Part shown: piece by piece, positions 1 through 9,021 of the stretch | How the letters are laid out: each line of letters opens with the position of its first letter | Numbering within the stretch: the first letter of the stretch is position 1 | Source of the DNA: Granulicella sp. | GTDB lineage: Bacteria > Acidobacteriota > Terriglobia > Terriglobales > Acidobacteriaceae | Length of the DNA: 64,000 nucleotides | Direction: 5' to 3' | Assembly: GCA_025408425.1 (NCBI GenBank) | Contig: JANXYX010000029.1 | Coordinates: 1-64,000, forward strand | Notes under the pieces: generated by a model | Databases searched by the model: none | What the model was told of the DNA's origin: nothing | Seen by the model: the letters and a program-made list of their open reading frames with translations, nothing else | Made by a program: the position numbers and the translations under genes

Positions 1-84
1 TTCGCGAAGCGAACCGCTCTCCTCCAACCCACCGATCCCGCAGGCCAGACAAGAATCCCCTATCCAATAGTTCGAACTCCGACG

Positions 85-90
85 TATACT
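85..90 (+). promoter_or_regulatory. -10 element (TATACT), probable leaderless promoter
   Basis: TATACT ends 8 nt before the ATG at 99 and there is no Shine-Dalgarno sequence between them, so transcription would begin at or next to the start codon. No good -35 hexamer is visible. The first ~22 bases of the window (TTCGCGAAGCGAACCGCTCTC) match the tail of the GGGTGCCCCATTCAT repeat family found elsewhere in the window. Confidence 0.4.
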
Positions 91-98
91 TTCGCTCT

Positions 99-842
99 AT
101 GCGTCCCCACCTCATCCTGGCCTCCATCCTCCTCACCACCCTCCCTGCCCTCACCCAGGCCCCCAACACCCTCACCAAAAAAGAAGCCGCCCAGGGCTGG
201 CACCTCCTCTTCGACGGCAAAACCACCACCGGCTGGCACAGCACCCACGGCCCCGACTTCCCCACCACCGGATGGGAGGTCAAAGACGGCCTCATCTCCG
301 TCACCGAGCAGGGCGGTGAAGAAGGCGGCAACGCCGGCGACATCCTCACCAACCGCAAGTACGCCAACTTCGAGCTATCCGTCGACTTCCGCATCACCCC
401 CGGAGCCAACTCCGGAATCAAGTACTTCGTCGACCCCAACTACGCCCCCAGCCACGACGGCCACGGCTCAGCCATCGGCTTCGAGTACCAGGTCCTCGAC
501 GACGCCCTCCACCCCGACGCCAAAAAAGGCCGCGAAGGCAACCGCACCGTAGCCTCCCTCTACGACATGATCCCCGCCGCAAAAGATAAGCCAGTCAAAC
601 CCGTAGGTCAGTGGAACACCGCCCGCATCGTCATTCGCGGCACCCACGGCGAGCACTGGCTCAACGGCGTCAAAGTCGTCGACTACAACCGCTCCGCCCC
701 CGAGTTCCGCCAGACCGTCGCCGCCAGCAAGTTCCACGTCTACCCCAACTTCGGCGAAGCCAACGACGGATACATCCTCCTCCAGGACCACGGCTTCCCC
801 GTCTCCTTCCGAAACCTCAAAATCCGCGAACTGCCCCAGTAA
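99..842 (+). CDS. Secreted DUF1080 (3-keto-disaccharide hydrolase-type) protein
   Basis: The 247-residue product has a Sec signal peptide (residues 1-21, ending LTQA) and one DUF1080 domain filling the rest, starting at LFDGKTTTGW (about 34-43) and including the conserved stretch around SGIKYFV (about 107-113). DUF1080 is a concanavalin-like beta-sandwich; characterised members hydrolyse 3-keto-glycosides in the periplasm, so sugar processing outside the cytoplasm is likely, but the substrate cannot be read from sequence. Length is normal for a single-domain member. The start is set by the signal peptide; there is no SD, and a TATACT box lies 8 nt upstream. It stands alone, ahead of a 412-bp gap. 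Family call is firm, function inferred. Confidence 0.85.
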   Translation: MRPHLILASILLTTLPALTQAPNTLTKKEAAQGWHLLFDGKTTTGWHSTHGPDFPTTGWEVKDGLISVTEQGGEEGGNAGDILTNRKYANFELSVDFRITPGANSGIKYFVDPNYAPSHDGHGSAIGFEYQVLDDALHPDAKKGREGNRTVASLYDMIPAAKDKPVKPVGQWNTARIVIRGTHGEHWLNGVKVVDYNRSAPEFRQTVAASKFHVYPNFGEANDGYILLQDHGFPVSFRNLKIRELPQ

Positions 843-914
843 CAACCCCGCACACTTGACACAAAACCACCCATCGCAGCCGCACCCCTTACCCTCGCCC
901 CCCGGTCTCACCCT

Positions 915-953
915 TAGGTCCAGACCCCAGGTCTGGACCATGGTCTGGACCTA
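915..953. repeat. Nested inverted repeat of GGTCCAGACC
   Basis: TAGGTCCAGACC (915-926) pairs perfectly with GGTCTGGACCTA (942-953), and an extra GGTCTGGACC copy (930-939) sits between them, so the left arm can pair with either right arm. It lies in the 843-1254 gap, which otherwise holds a G-rich tract (988-1005), the promoter of the next gene, and nothing else I recognise. It is not followed by a T-run, so it is not a classical terminator. Confidence 0.7.
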
Positions 954-1108
954 ACCCACATCGTTCGAAGACTTTGACACACTTTGACGGGGGGTGGGGG
1001 GGTGCACGTCCCAGACAAGAAGCAGTCCATAATCACCCATAATTAAAGCCAAACCGCACCCGCACCAAACCAACAAAATCCCCACTTGCCCCCAAAACCC
1101 CTCCGGCG

Positions 1109-1114
1109 TATATT
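1109..1114 (+). promoter_or_regulatory. -10 element (GGCGTATATT)
   Basis: GGCG-TATATT resembles the GACG-TATACT and GGCG-TATCCT boxes in front of the genes at 99 and 2432. It would give a ~135-nt 5' untranslated region for the methyltransferase gene at 1255. The -35 region is not convincing. Confidence 0.35.
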
Positions 1115-1254
1115 CTCCTCACCATCAAAGGGCCCTGTGCATACGCAGCACCGCACGACACCAGCGTCGGCCGTGCCTGCTACCTCGACCTCAGTCCAGA
1201 GCACAAGATCGGCCCCTGTCGTCATCTCTGTCGTTCCTCCAAGGAGGGATTCAC

Positions 1255-2346
1255 ATGGCTACGCAACCGCTCACACCCACCGCCCCACGCCCCATCGACC
1301 CTGACAATATGAATGCCTTCCTTGGCCGCGCCGTGCAGGACATGGGTGCCGCCATCCAGGCTCCCCTCATCCTCATCGGCGACAAGCTTGGCCTCTACCG
1401 CGCCATGGCCGACGGCGAACCCGTCACCCCCGCCCAGCTCGCCGCCCGCACCTCCACCGCCGAGCGCTACATCCGCGAGTGGCTCAACGCCAACGCCGCC
1501 GGACAACTCGTCCAATACGACGCCGCCAACGGCACCTACTTCATGACCCCCGAGCAGGCACTCGCCCTCGGCGTGGACGACACCCCCATCCACCTCCCCG
1601 GCGCCTACCGCATCATCGAGTCCCTCATGAAGGACCTGGACAAGCTCATCGAAATCTACCGCACCGGTCAGGGCATGGGCTGGCACGAACACGAAAAATG
1701 CCTCTTCGAGGGCACTGAGCGCTTCTTCCGGCCCACCTACCTCGCCAACCTCGTCGCTAACTGGATCCCCGCCCTCGGCGACGTCGAAGCTAAACTCCAG
1801 GCCGGAGCCCGCGTCGCAGACATCGGCTGCGGACACGGCTCTTCCACCCTCCTCATGGCCAAATCCTTCCCTAACTCCCACTTCTACGGCTTCGACTACC
1901 ATCCGCCCTCCATCGAGCAGGCCCGCGCCAAAGCTGAAGCCGCCGGCCTCTCCGACCGCGTCACATTCGAAGTCGCCTCAGCCAAGGAGTTCCCCGGCCA
2001 GAACTACGACCTCGTCGCCTTCTTCGACTGCCTCCACGACATGGGCGACCCCGTCGGCGCAGCCCACCACGTCTTTCAGTCCCTCGCTCCCAACGGCACC
2101 TGGATGATCGTCGAACCCTTCGCCCACGACAACCCCGAATCGAACCACAACCCCATAGGCCGTATCTATTACTCCGCCTCCGCCACCATCTGCGTCCCAT
2201 GTTCTCTCGCGCAGGAGGTCGGTCTCGGACTAGGCGCGCAGGCCGGCCCAGCCAATATTGAAACAGTCGTCCGCAGCGGCGGATTCACCAACTTCCGCAA
2301 AGCAACCGAGACCCCGTTCAACCTGGTCTTCGCTGCCCAGCCCTAA
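1255..2346 (+). CDS. SAM-dependent methyltransferase with N-terminal winged helix
   Basis: The 363-residue protein has an N-terminal winged-helix dimerisation domain (about 40-110, of the type seen in Rv2258c and O-methyltransferases) and a C-terminal class I methyltransferase fold. Motif I, VADIGCGHGSS, is at about 187-197, followed by the acidic end of beta-2 (FYGFDYH) and a motif near FFDCLHDMGDP. It should transfer a methyl group from S-adenosylmethionine to a small molecule; the acceptor is unknown. The start is set by a near-perfect SD, AAGGAGGG at 1241-1248, 6 nt before ATG. The downstream aldo/keto reductase starts 85 bp after the stop with its own -10 box, so they need not be one operon. 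Confidence 0.85.
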   Translation: MATQPLTPTAPRPIDPDNMNAFLGRAVQDMGAAIQAPLILIGDKLGLYRAMADGEPVTPAQLAARTSTAERYIREWLNANAAGQLVQYDAANGTYFMTPEQALALGVDDTPIHLPGAYRIIESLMKDLDKLIEIYRTGQGMGWHEHEKCLFEGTERFFRPTYLANLVANWIPALGDVEAKLQAGARVADIGCGHGSSTLLMAKSFPNSHFYGFDYHPPSIEQARAKAEAAGLSDRVTFEVASAKEFPGQNYDLVAFFDCLHDMGDPVGAAHHVFQSLAPNGTWMIVEPFAHDNPESNHNPIGRIYYSASATICVPCSLAQEVGLGLGAQAGPANIETVVRSGGFTNFRKATETPFNLVFAAQP

Positions 2347-2405
2347 CCCCTCATCCCCACAGGATTCGGTAGCTCGCCGCTGGACATCCACACAATCCAA
2401 CGGCG

Positions 2406-2411
2406 TATCCT
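2406..2411 (+). promoter_or_regulatory. -10 element (GGCGTATCCT) and SD for the aldo/keto reductase
   Basis: TATCCT is followed by an AAAGGAG SD at 2419-2425, 6 nt before the ATG at 2432. An upstream in-frame start at 2258 would lie inside the methyltransferase gene and would bury the Tat signal, so 2432 is preferred. Confidence 0.4.
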
Positions 2412-2431
2412 ATCTGCCAAAGGAGTACGCC

Positions 2432-3304
2432 ATGCTGAGAAGAGATTTTCTGCGTCGTACTGTCACCGGAATCGGCGCCGCCCTGCTCGCCAGCAAAGCC
2501 GCACTGGCCGCCCCTCTCGATACCCCACCCCTCCCCCAAAAATTCAACGCCCACGATGAAGTCGTCCTCGGCAGGACCGGCATCCGCACCAGCCGTCTCG
2601 CCATGGGCACCGGAACCATCGGCGGCGGCAAGCACTCCAACCAGACCCGTCTCGGCACCGACCCCTTCGTCACCCTCATGCTCGACGGCTTCCACAACAA
2701 CGGCCTCCGCTTCTTCGATACCGCCGACTCCTACGGCAGCCACCCCTACGTCGCCGCCGCCATCAAGCAGCTTCCCCGCGACAAGGTCACCGTCCTCACC
2801 AAGTCCGACAACCGCGACCCTGCCGGCCTCCGCCGCGATCTCGACCGCTACCGCAAAGAACTCGGCACCGAATACATCGACGTCGTCCTCATCCACTGCG
2901 TCACCGAAGCCGATTGGACCACTCGTTACCGCGGCATCATGGACGTCCTCTCCGAGGCCAAGGAAAAAGGCATCATCCGCGCTCACGGAGTCTCCTGCCA
3001 CACCCTGCCCGCCCTCCGCGCCGCCGCCGCCTCCCCCTGGGTCGAAGTCGATCTCGTCCGCCTCAACCCCATCGGCTCCCACATGGACGCCGACCCCGAC
3101 ACCATTATCAGCGTCCTCAAACAAATGCGCGCCTCCGGCAAAGGCATCGTCGGCATGAAGATCCTCGGCCAGGGAGACCTCCGCGACCGCCCCGCCGAAG
3201 CCATCCGCTTCGCCCTCGCCTCCGGAGTCCTCGACGCCTTCACCATAGGCGCCGAATCCAAAGCCGAACAAAACGACCTGACCCGCCGCATAGCCGCCGC
3301 CTAG
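2432..3304 (+). CDS. Tat-exported aldo/keto reductase
   Basis: The 290-residue protein begins with a twin-arginine signal (RRDFLRRT, then a hydrophobic stretch ending AALAA), so it is probably folded with NADP(H) in the cytoplasm and exported. The AKR barrel follows: VVLGRTGIRTSRLAMGTG, the catalytic Asp-Tyr pair in FDTADSYG, Lys in VLTKSD and His in DVVLIHC. It should reduce a carbonyl or oxidise a sugar hydroxyl; the substrate is unknown. The chosen ATG has an ideal SD at 2419-2425. Size is near the usual AKR length (about 290-330). A second aldo/keto reductase, without Tat signal, is at 51267. Confidence 0.85.
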   Translation: MLRRDFLRRTVTGIGAALLASKAALAAPLDTPPLPQKFNAHDEVVLGRTGIRTSRLAMGTGTIGGGKHSNQTRLGTDPFVTLMLDGFHNNGLRFFDTADSYGSHPYVAAAIKQLPRDKVTVLTKSDNRDPAGLRRDLDRYRKELGTEYIDVVLIHCVTEADWTTRYRGIMDVLSEAKEKGIIRAHGVSCHTLPALRAAAASPWVEVDLVRLNPIGSHMDADPDTIISVLKQMRASGKGIVGMKILGQGDLRDRPAEAIRFALASGVLDAFTIGAESKAEQNDLTRRIAAA

Positions 3305-3315
3305 CCATCCCAAAC

Positions 3316-3385
3316 CGGGTGCGGGTGCCCCATTCATCGCGCCTTTGCTTCACGCGATGAGTGGGCATTCGCGCAGCGAACCGCC
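3316..3385. repeat. Dispersed GGGTGCCCCATTCAT repeat with internal hairpin
   Basis: GGGTGCCCCATTCAT is followed by CGCG...CGCGATGAGTGGGC, so CATCGCG pairs with CGCGATG, and by the GCGCAGCGAACCG tail. Related copies occur at 10147, 42983, 43032 and 56913, always between genes. It looks like a REP-type intergenic repeat. Confidence 0.75.
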
Positions 3386-3509
3386 TTCCTCTCCCCACCA
3401 CAAAGCCGGGATGCCCACGCTCCGCAGCCTCCCGCGAAGCGTGCGATTTCACTCATCCCCGCCCCACCCCGCCCTCATGTTTCAATAGAACTAAGGACTC
3501 ATTCAAAAC

Positions 3510-4610
3510 ATGCCTCTCAATTGTGGAATCGTTGGTCTCCCCAACGTCGGTAAAAGCACCATCTTCAACGCCCTCACCTCAGCCAAGGCCCAGGCCGCCA
3601 ACTATCCCTTCTGCACCATCGACCCCAACACCGGCGTCGTCACGGTGCCAGACGTCCGCCTCGACAAGATCACCGCCTTCGTCAAGCCCAAGTCCATCGT
3701 CCCCACCACCATGGAGTTCATCGATATCGCCGGCCTCGTCGAAGGCGCCTCCAAGGGTGAAGGTCTCGGCAACCAGTTCCTCGGCCACATCCGTTCCACT
3801 GACGCCATCATCCACGTCGTCCGTTGCTTCGCCGACCCCGAAGTCATCCACGTCGCAGGCGGCGTCAATCCCCTCCACGACATCGACATCATCAACACCG
3901 AGCTCCTCCTCGCCGACCTCGACACCGTCGAAAAGCGCTACTCCAAGGTCGAAAAGCTCAACAAATCCACCTCCGCCGACCACAAGGTCAAAACCGAGTT
4001 CGCCGCTCTCACCAAGCTCAAGGACGCCCTCGAAGCCGGTAAGCCTGCCCGCGCCGTCGAGCTCACCGACGAAGAGAAGCCCTTCACCCGCGACCTCCAC
4101 CTCATCACCGCCAAGCCCATGCTCTACGTCGCCAACGTCGACGAGTCCGGCCTCTCAGGCCACAACGAGTGGGTCGACGCCGTCGAAAAACGGGCCGCCG
4201 AAGAAAAATCCCAGGTCGTCCGCATCTGCGGCTCAATGGAGTCCGAGATCGCCCAGCTCGAACCCGCAGAGCGCGACGAGTTTCTCAAGGAGATGGGCCT
4301 CGAAGAGCCCGGCCTCAACCGCCTCATCCACGCCGCCTACTCCCTGCTCAACCTCATCACCTACTTCACCGCTGGCGTACAGGAAGTCCGCGCCTGGACC
4401 ATCGTCCGCGGAACCAAGGCCCCCGGTGCCGCCGGAGTCATCCACTCCGACTTCGAAAAAGGCTTCATCAAAGCCGACGCTTACCACTGCGAAGACCTCT
4501 TCAAGTACGGCAGCGAACAAGCCGTAAAAGAAAAAGGCCTCCTCAAATCCGAAGGCAAGGAATACGTCGTAAAAGACGGCGACATCCTCTTCTTCAAATT
4601 CAACGTCTAG
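3510..4610 (+). CDS. ychF: Redox-regulated ATPase YchF (Obg-family)
   Basis: The 366-residue protein is full-length YchF. The P-loop GLPNVGKST is at about 8-16, the switch region with [20 protein letters not shown] at about 71-90, a coiled-coil insertion is in the middle (about 130-200), and a TGS domain is at the C-terminus (about 285-365, ending ILFFKFNV). YchF hydrolyses ATP rather than GTP and binds the ribosome; it is linked to stress and redox responses. It is monocistronic, with a strong terminator 20 bp after the stop. No good SD precedes the ATG, but the N-terminus [12 protein letters not shown] matches the family exactly. Confidence 0.97.
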   Translation: MPLNCGIVGLPNVGKSTIFNALTSAKAQAANYPFCTIDPNTGVVTVPDVRLDKITAFVKPKSIVPTTMEFIDIAGLVEGASKGEGLGNQFLGHIRSTDAIIHVVRCFADPEVIHVAGGVNPLHDIDIINTELLLADLDTVEKRYSKVEKLNKSTSADHKVKTEFAALTKLKDALEAGKPARAVELTDEEKPFTRDLHLITAKPMLYVANVDESGLSGHNEWVDAVEKRAAEEKSQVVRICGSMESEIAQLEPAERDEFLKEMGLEEPGLNRLIHAAYSLLNLITYFTAGVQEVRAWTIVRGTKAPGAAGVIHSDFEKGFIKADAYHCEDLFKYGSEQAVKEKGLLKSEGKEYVVKDGDILFFKFNV

Positions 4611-4630
4611 CCGTAGCGCTCCTTCAACTG

Positions 4631-4658
4631 AAAAGGCCACCCATACAGGGTGGCCTTT
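4631..4658 (+). terminator. Rho-independent terminator of ychF
   Basis: AAAGGCCACCC and GGGTGGCCTTT form an 11-bp perfect stem with a short loop, followed by CCTATTC. The same GGCCACCC/GGGTGGCC stem ends the candidate RNA at 61741-61771. Confidence 0.8.
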
Positions 4659-4681
4659 CCTATTCGCTCACAACCATCTGT

Positions 4682-6139
4682 TTATTGGCATCCAGTAAAC
4701 GCCAGCGTCGCAATCGGAACAGTCACTGAAGCAACTGGTGTCACCGCAGCTGATTTCAACTCACTCGTTGAGCAATCCGACAACCCGCCCGACGATGGCA
4801 CAAAGGCGATCCCATCCACCATGTACGACGCCGGAAGCGCGCTCTGCGTCACCGTCGTCCCACCAGGAGTAAACGCTCCGACAAACGCCGGACCCGCGGA
4901 CACCATCAGGCTATAGTTCACGCAATCCGTACCCGTCGGACACAAGTTGCTGCTCGCAGTTGTAAGCGCAACCGTTACGCTGGGCTGGCTGTAGCTGGGT
5001 ACCAGAGGCACCGTCACCGTCAATGTACTGCTCACCGCTTCTAGTACGCTCACTTGAACATCAGCCACAGTTCCAGCCGCCGGACTCGCGCTGTTCTGCG
5101 AAGTAACAGTGCCATGAAGCGTAGACGGACCCACTGACACCACCGGCAGGGCGTGCAACTGCACCACACTCATCGCCGATCCCGTCGAAACGCCTGTAAT
5201 GACGGTAGGTGAGTACACCACGCCAGCCGTGCTTAATCCCACAACCACCACGTCATACGTCCCCGACGGCAGCGGACAGAACACAAAATCCCCGTTCGCA
5301 CTGGTCAACGTACTCATAAAGACGCGGTCAACGCCCGTAGCATCCTTCTGCTCCAGAGCAACAGTCACTTTTCCTGTAATCTGCTTGCCTGTCGCGCTAT
5401 CGACCACAGTCCCGTTGATCGATGTAGAAGTCGTGCTCACCTCACCAGCATGCAACACCGGCTTCAGACGGTACTTGCCATTGCCCTCCTGCACAATCGA
5501 GACGCAGGTATTGAAGTCGATATCCAGATCTTTCGTCTCGCCTGCGGCAATACTGAAGCCGCCATTTGCAATCTGCCCCGACGGAATCTTGATACCTGTC
5601 GTCGCTTCACTCGATAGCTGCAACGGATATTCACTGCCATCGCTCAGAACCACGCAGTTCGCCGAACTCGCGCAAGCATTGCTCTTGCCAACATTCATAG
5701 TCGTATTCGGAGCCAAAATCACCCGAATCTGCTGATAAGTGCCCGGCTGCAGCTGCAACGAATCACCCAAAGTCGCAAGAAAGCAATGATTATTCGCTAA
5801 CCCCAGCAGGTCAATCTGGGCAGGAGCGCTATTCAAACTCGGCGTCAGATCAACCCACCCGGCATCGCTGTCACCCGCGTTTGCGCTTACGTGCGCTCTC
5901 ACATCAGCTACTGTCACATAGACATGCGAGTAAGGCCCATCAGGAGCCATACACGTCGATGGATCACTCAGCATCACCGATGCCGTCGCCATCCCCGTAG
6001 CGGTCATTGAAGACGAGTTGCCGTTACTGCAGCCCACCACAATCGCTCCGGTCAGCACCAGTGCGAACGCCAGCACTGAAACAACCATCGGAAAACGACG
6101 CATCTTTGTCGATGTAAAACCAAACCAATTCATATTCAT
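4682..6139 (-). CDS. DUF4382 lipoprotein with carboxypeptidase-like regulatory domain
   Basis: The 485-residue protein has an N-terminal membrane segment ending in a lipobox-like IVVGC (Cys at about 37), so it is probably a lipoprotein. A DUF4382 domain follows (about 50-210; ASVMLSDPST, VYVTVADVRAHV, QIDLLGLANN, YQQIRVILAPN). Next is a beta-sandwich of the carboxypeptidase-regulatory type (about 240-330; INGTVVDSATGKQITGKVTVAL) and a Thr/Ser/Val-rich C-terminal region. DUF4382 has no known activity; surface display is the best guess. It shares a gap with the neighbouring FecR gene, also on the minus strand, but no SD is near its ATG. Confidence 0.85.
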   Translation of the reverse strand: MNMNWFGFTSTKMRRFPMVVSVLAFALVLTGAIVVGCSNGNSSSMTATGMATASVMLSDPSTCMAPDGPYSHVYVTVADVRAHVSANAGDSDAGWVDLTPSLNSAPAQIDLLGLANNHCFLATLGDSLQLQPGTYQQIRVILAPNTTMNVGKSNACASSANCVVLSDGSEYPLQLSSEATTGIKIPSGQIANGGFSIAAGETKDLDIDFNTCVSIVQEGNGKYRLKPVLHAGEVSTTSTSINGTVVDSATGKQITGKVTVALEQKDATGVDRVFMSTLTSANGDFVFCPLPSGTYDVVVVGLSTAGVVYSPTVITGVSTGSAMSVVQLHALPVVSVGPSTLHGTVTSQNSASPAAGTVADVQVSVLEAVSSTLTVTVPLVPSYSQPSVTVALTTASSNLCPTGTDCVNYSLMVSAGPAFVGAFTPGGTTVTQSALPASYMVDGIAFVPSSGGLSDCSTSELKSAAVTPVASVTVPIATLAFTGCQ

Positions 6140-6357
6140 ATATTCGAGGCCCCTTTAGTTCGCTGAAACTTTTCCCACATGACCGGAGAAAAATCAGTCT
6201 TCACGGTCAACAGAGTGAGATGCGCCCTCTGCATGCGAGGTTTGCATATTGCCCGCTTTGAGAATCACAAGTAACAGGAAAACAACTCGCAGGTGGTATG
6301 CCTATGACACTTTTGTGTGACATCCAGCCCACCAAAAGACAATAAGAGCAAAAGGAA

Positions 6358-6386
6358 ACGGCCTTCCAAATCCATCGGAAAGCCGT
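6358..6386 (-). terminator. Probable terminator of the FecR gene
   Basis: Read on the minus strand, ACGGCTTTCC pairs with GGAAGGCCGT (one mismatch) and is followed by TTCCTTTT. It lies 20 bp after the stop of the FecR-domain gene. The rest of the 6140-6406 gap holds no recognisable feature. Confidence 0.55.
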
Positions 6387-6406
6387 CACAAGTCGCGTCG
6401 AATCTT

Positions 6407-7951
6407 CTACTTCGAGCGTGTTCCCCCGCCCGAATGCGGCGCTCCGCCCCCTCCAGGACTCCCTGCTGCTCCGCCACCCATCGAGGACTGCGGTCCCCCT
6501 CCAGAAGAACCACCCCCCGAGGAATAGATATTCGACATCGAAGGCTGAGACGCCGACGGTTGCGACGCCGAATTTACGTCACGTGAAACGCCGCCCGGAG
6601 TTCCCGGCCGCAACGTAACCGGCCCCGCGCTCATCGCTGGTCCAGAACCGCCAGCCCCCACCGGCGCCGAATAGACCGGCCTGTTCACAAACCCATGCTG
6701 CTCTACCCCGTGCGAAATCTTTCCCAGGTCGCCCATCGAACCCCGCGGAACCCCAAGCCCCGCAGAGTTATTCCGAAACTCAAAATTACCCGCTCCGCTC
6801 ACCTTCGAGACGGCAAGCGGAGCATGACTCGACACCACCAGTGTCGATCGCCCCACTTCCGGCGGCAACGGAGGCCGAAGTTTCAGCGGGCCAACCGTCT
6901 GGTTCGCCGCTACATTATTCAACCCAACCCATTGACTCCCCGGCTGCCAGCCCCAGCCCGTCCCCGGACAAAACGCCCACGATCCCGAGTGAAACGGCAT
7001 CCAACCCCACGGATACGGCGACACCCACGAGTAGCCTGCCCCCGGATACCACGCCCACACCCCATTCGCATAAGGATTCCACGCCGCACTTACCATGTAT
7101 GGCTGCCACATACTCCCGCATCCCGCGACGTTCACAAAGCTGCCGTAATAGTTCAGATCGCTGATCCCGTAGGAGTACTGCGACCCTGTAAACGCATTGC
7201 CCCTCGAATACCGCTGGTGATAGCCGTTCTGCTCTTTGTCCCACGCGTCATACGGACCCTCGGACACCTTCTTGGCCAAATTCACCTGCTCCGGCTGCGT
7301 CGGATCCAGCGTCAACGTCTGCTTCTTCGCCACCACCGTCGTACCTGACGCCGTCTCCACCTCCGCAACCCCTGCCATCACCGCCAGCGTAGTCTTCGCG
7401 CCCTCTATCTCCAGCCGAAGATGCGTTGACGGCACCAGCGTCACACTCTCCTGACCCACCAGCACCTTGAACTCATTACCCTTTGTACCCGCCAGATTCA
7501 CATAGATCGTGCCCTTAACCAACTTCACCGTCGAGGCCTTGGCACCTGAGCCCCGCAACACCAGCAGCGGAAACTCCACCATGGAATTCGGAGCCAGCCG
7601 CAGCGTGCTGTCATCCTCAAACTCCACCTCCGCAACCCCTTCGCCTGTTGCCAGTCTCCCGCCCTCGACAATCGGCATGTTGCGCATCGTCGCCTCTAAG
7701 CCCTGCCCCGTCTTCCGATCCAGTCCGACCTTCCCCTGCACCTCACTCAACCGCACAATCCTCACATGCGAGTCGCCCGGCTGCGTCCCACCCCCCGCCG
7801 CCTGTTGCCCCACCACCTGCGGTGCAGCCACCGGGACAGCTGCATCCTGCCCTGCCTTCGAACCAGAAGAGCTGTCCTGCGCAATCGCCATCCCGCCCGA
7901 CGCAGCCGCCGCCAGCACCAATAACGCCGTCAACCCAGAACTGATCTTCAT
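6407..7951 (-). CDS. Exported FecR-domain protein with Tyr/Trp-rich region
   Basis: The 514-residue protein has a Sec signal (residues 1-25, ending MAIAQ), a FecR domain (about 60-215; the VEFEDDSTLRLAPNSMVEF motif and a long beta-rich region), a Trp/Tyr/Pro/Gly-rich segment (about 245-340; repeated WxPY and WMPF-like units, as in DUF6600) and a Gly/Ser-rich, disordered tail. Classical FecR works with an ECF sigma factor and a TonB receptor, but neither is nearby and there is no inner-membrane anti-sigma segment, so this is probably a structural envelope protein. The start at 7951 has an AGGTGG SD (7955-7960); the longer frame upstream is not supported. Confidence 0.85.
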   Translation of the reverse strand: MKISSGLTALLVLAAAASGGMAIAQDSSSGSKAGQDAAVPVAAPQVVGQQAAGGGTQPGDSHVRIVRLSEVQGKVGLDRKTGQGLEATMRNMPIVEGGRLATGEGVAEVEFEDDSTLRLAPNSMVEFPLLVLRGSGAKASTVKLVKGTIYVNLAGTKGNEFKVLVGQESVTLVPSTHLRLEIEGAKTTLAVMAGVAEVETASGTTVVAKKQTLTLDPTQPEQVNLAKKVSEGPYDAWDKEQNGYHQRYSRGNAFTGSQYSYGISDLNYYGSFVNVAGCGSMWQPYMVSAAWNPYANGVWAWYPGAGYSWVSPYPWGWMPFHSGSWAFCPGTGWGWQPGSQWVGLNNVAANQTVGPLKLRPPLPPEVGRSTLVVSSHAPLAVSKVSGAGNFEFRNNSAGLGVPRGSMGDLGKISHGVEQHGFVNRPVYSAPVGAGGSGPAMSAGPVTLRPGTPGGVSRDVNSASQPSASQPSMSNIYSSGGGSSGGGPQSSMGGGAAGSPGGGGAPHSGGGTRSK

Positions 7952-8109
7952 AATCCACCTCGCAACCGCTGCCGTGCAGCAGTGCCAACGAGTATATGCT
8001 TCCCCCTCATGCCTGGCCCAACCTCCGCATCCTGCCCTGCGCCCAATCCGTCCAGCATGACCAACCACCCCACCATGCGTCTCATATATATAAGGTTGTG
8101 CGCTACATC

Positions 8110-8121
8110 AAAACGCGTTTT
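8110..8121. promoter_or_regulatory. Perfect 12-bp palindrome AAAACGCGTTTT
   Basis: The palindrome lies between the divergent FecR gene and the membrane protein at 8200, close to an AT-rich TATATATAA run (8083-8093) that could hold a -10 element. It may be an operator; the regulator is unknown. Confidence 0.35.
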
Positions 8122-8199
8122 AAAGTTAACCTGACCATGCAGCCGATATTCAGAGAACCACGCACCACCCGGCCTAAAAGCCAGCAAACGGAGCAAGCA

Positions 8200-8862
8200 A
8201 TGAACGAGTACCGCGCCAACCCCTACTCCACCATCATCGACGCACCCCGCGAAGAGACCGCCTCGCTCCTGTCCAAGGTTCTCGCCATCACCTCTCTGGG
8301 ATTCTTCATCACCGCGTTCGGCGTCGCCACCGCCCCGGCAGGCGGCTCCTTCATCGGCTTCATCGCCGTCATCGGCCTCGTCTTCGCCATCAACGCCGCC
8401 CGCCGCAGTACCAGCCCCTACCTCGCGCTCGGACTCTTCCTCACCCTCACCTACTTCATGGGCTGGGAGATCGGTCCCCTCATCCACCGGTACATCCAGG
8501 CCTTCGGCTCCGCCCTTGTCTTCAACGCCGCAGCCACCACAGGAGCCGGCATGGCCGTCATGGGCTGCATCTCCTACCTCTTCAACGTCAACTACCGCCG
8601 CATCTCCGGCATCGGTTTCGCCGCGCTGCTCATCCTCATGATCGCCGGCATTGCCAGCATGTTCTTCCACTTCCTCACGCCGGATACCTACTCCTGGCTC
8701 ACCCTCGGCGTCTTCAGCCTTCTCACCGTTGGCGACTTCGCCCGCATCCGCGCTGGCGGCGACGGCCAGTCCGCCGTCTCCCTCGCCCTCTCCATCTACC
8801 TCGACGCCATCAACATCTTCCTCGCCGTCCTCCAACTCATGAGCGGCCGCCGAAGAGACTAA
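8200..8862 (+). CDS. Bax inhibitor-1/YccA family membrane protein
   Basis: The 220-residue protein is almost entirely hydrophobic after a short hydrophilic N-terminus and has about seven membrane segments, beginning LLSKVLAITSLGFFITAFGV. The order of segments and the final DAINIFLAVLQLM helix fit the Bax inhibitor-1/YccA (TMBIM) family. Bacterial members such as YccA modulate FtsH, and BsYetJ is a pH-sensitive calcium leak channel; the role here is not known. The start MNEYRANPYS at 8200 is preceded by ACGGAG; a frame from 7996 would add an implausible hydrophilic extension. Confidence 0.8.
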   Translation: MNEYRANPYSTIIDAPREETASLLSKVLAITSLGFFITAFGVATAPAGGSFIGFIAVIGLVFAINAARRSTSPYLALGLFLTLTYFMGWEIGPLIHRYIQAFGSALVFNAAATTGAGMAVMGCISYLFNVNYRRISGIGFAALLILMIAGIASMFFHFLTPDTYSWLTLGVFSLLTVGDFARIRAGGDGQSAVSLALSIYLDAINIFLAVLQLMSGRRRD

Positions 8863-8896
8863 CGCCAGCTCAGCATGAAGTGTCATCCTGAGCGAA

Positions 8897-8923
8897 GGCA
8901 CTCACAGCACTACCGTGAGTGCC
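8897..8923 (+). terminator. Hairpin after the Bax-inhibitor-like gene
   Basis: GGCACTCAC (8897-8905) pairs with GTGAGTGCC (8915-8923). It follows the dispersed repeat TGTCATCCTGAGCG (8881-8894). No T-run follows, so termination here is uncertain. Confidence 0.4.
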
Positions 8924-9021
8924 GCAGTCGTGTGCGATCAATACACTCCCAATAACCCCCGTGGTTTTTTTCCACTCCCAGCCCCGCGAATCACAGCTCG
9001 ATGGCAGACACTATAAGAGCA

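Noticed and set aside
4650-5735. Plus-strand ORFs opposite the DUF4382 gene
   Set aside because: They are shadows of a gene with a clear lipoprotein signal and domain on the other strand.
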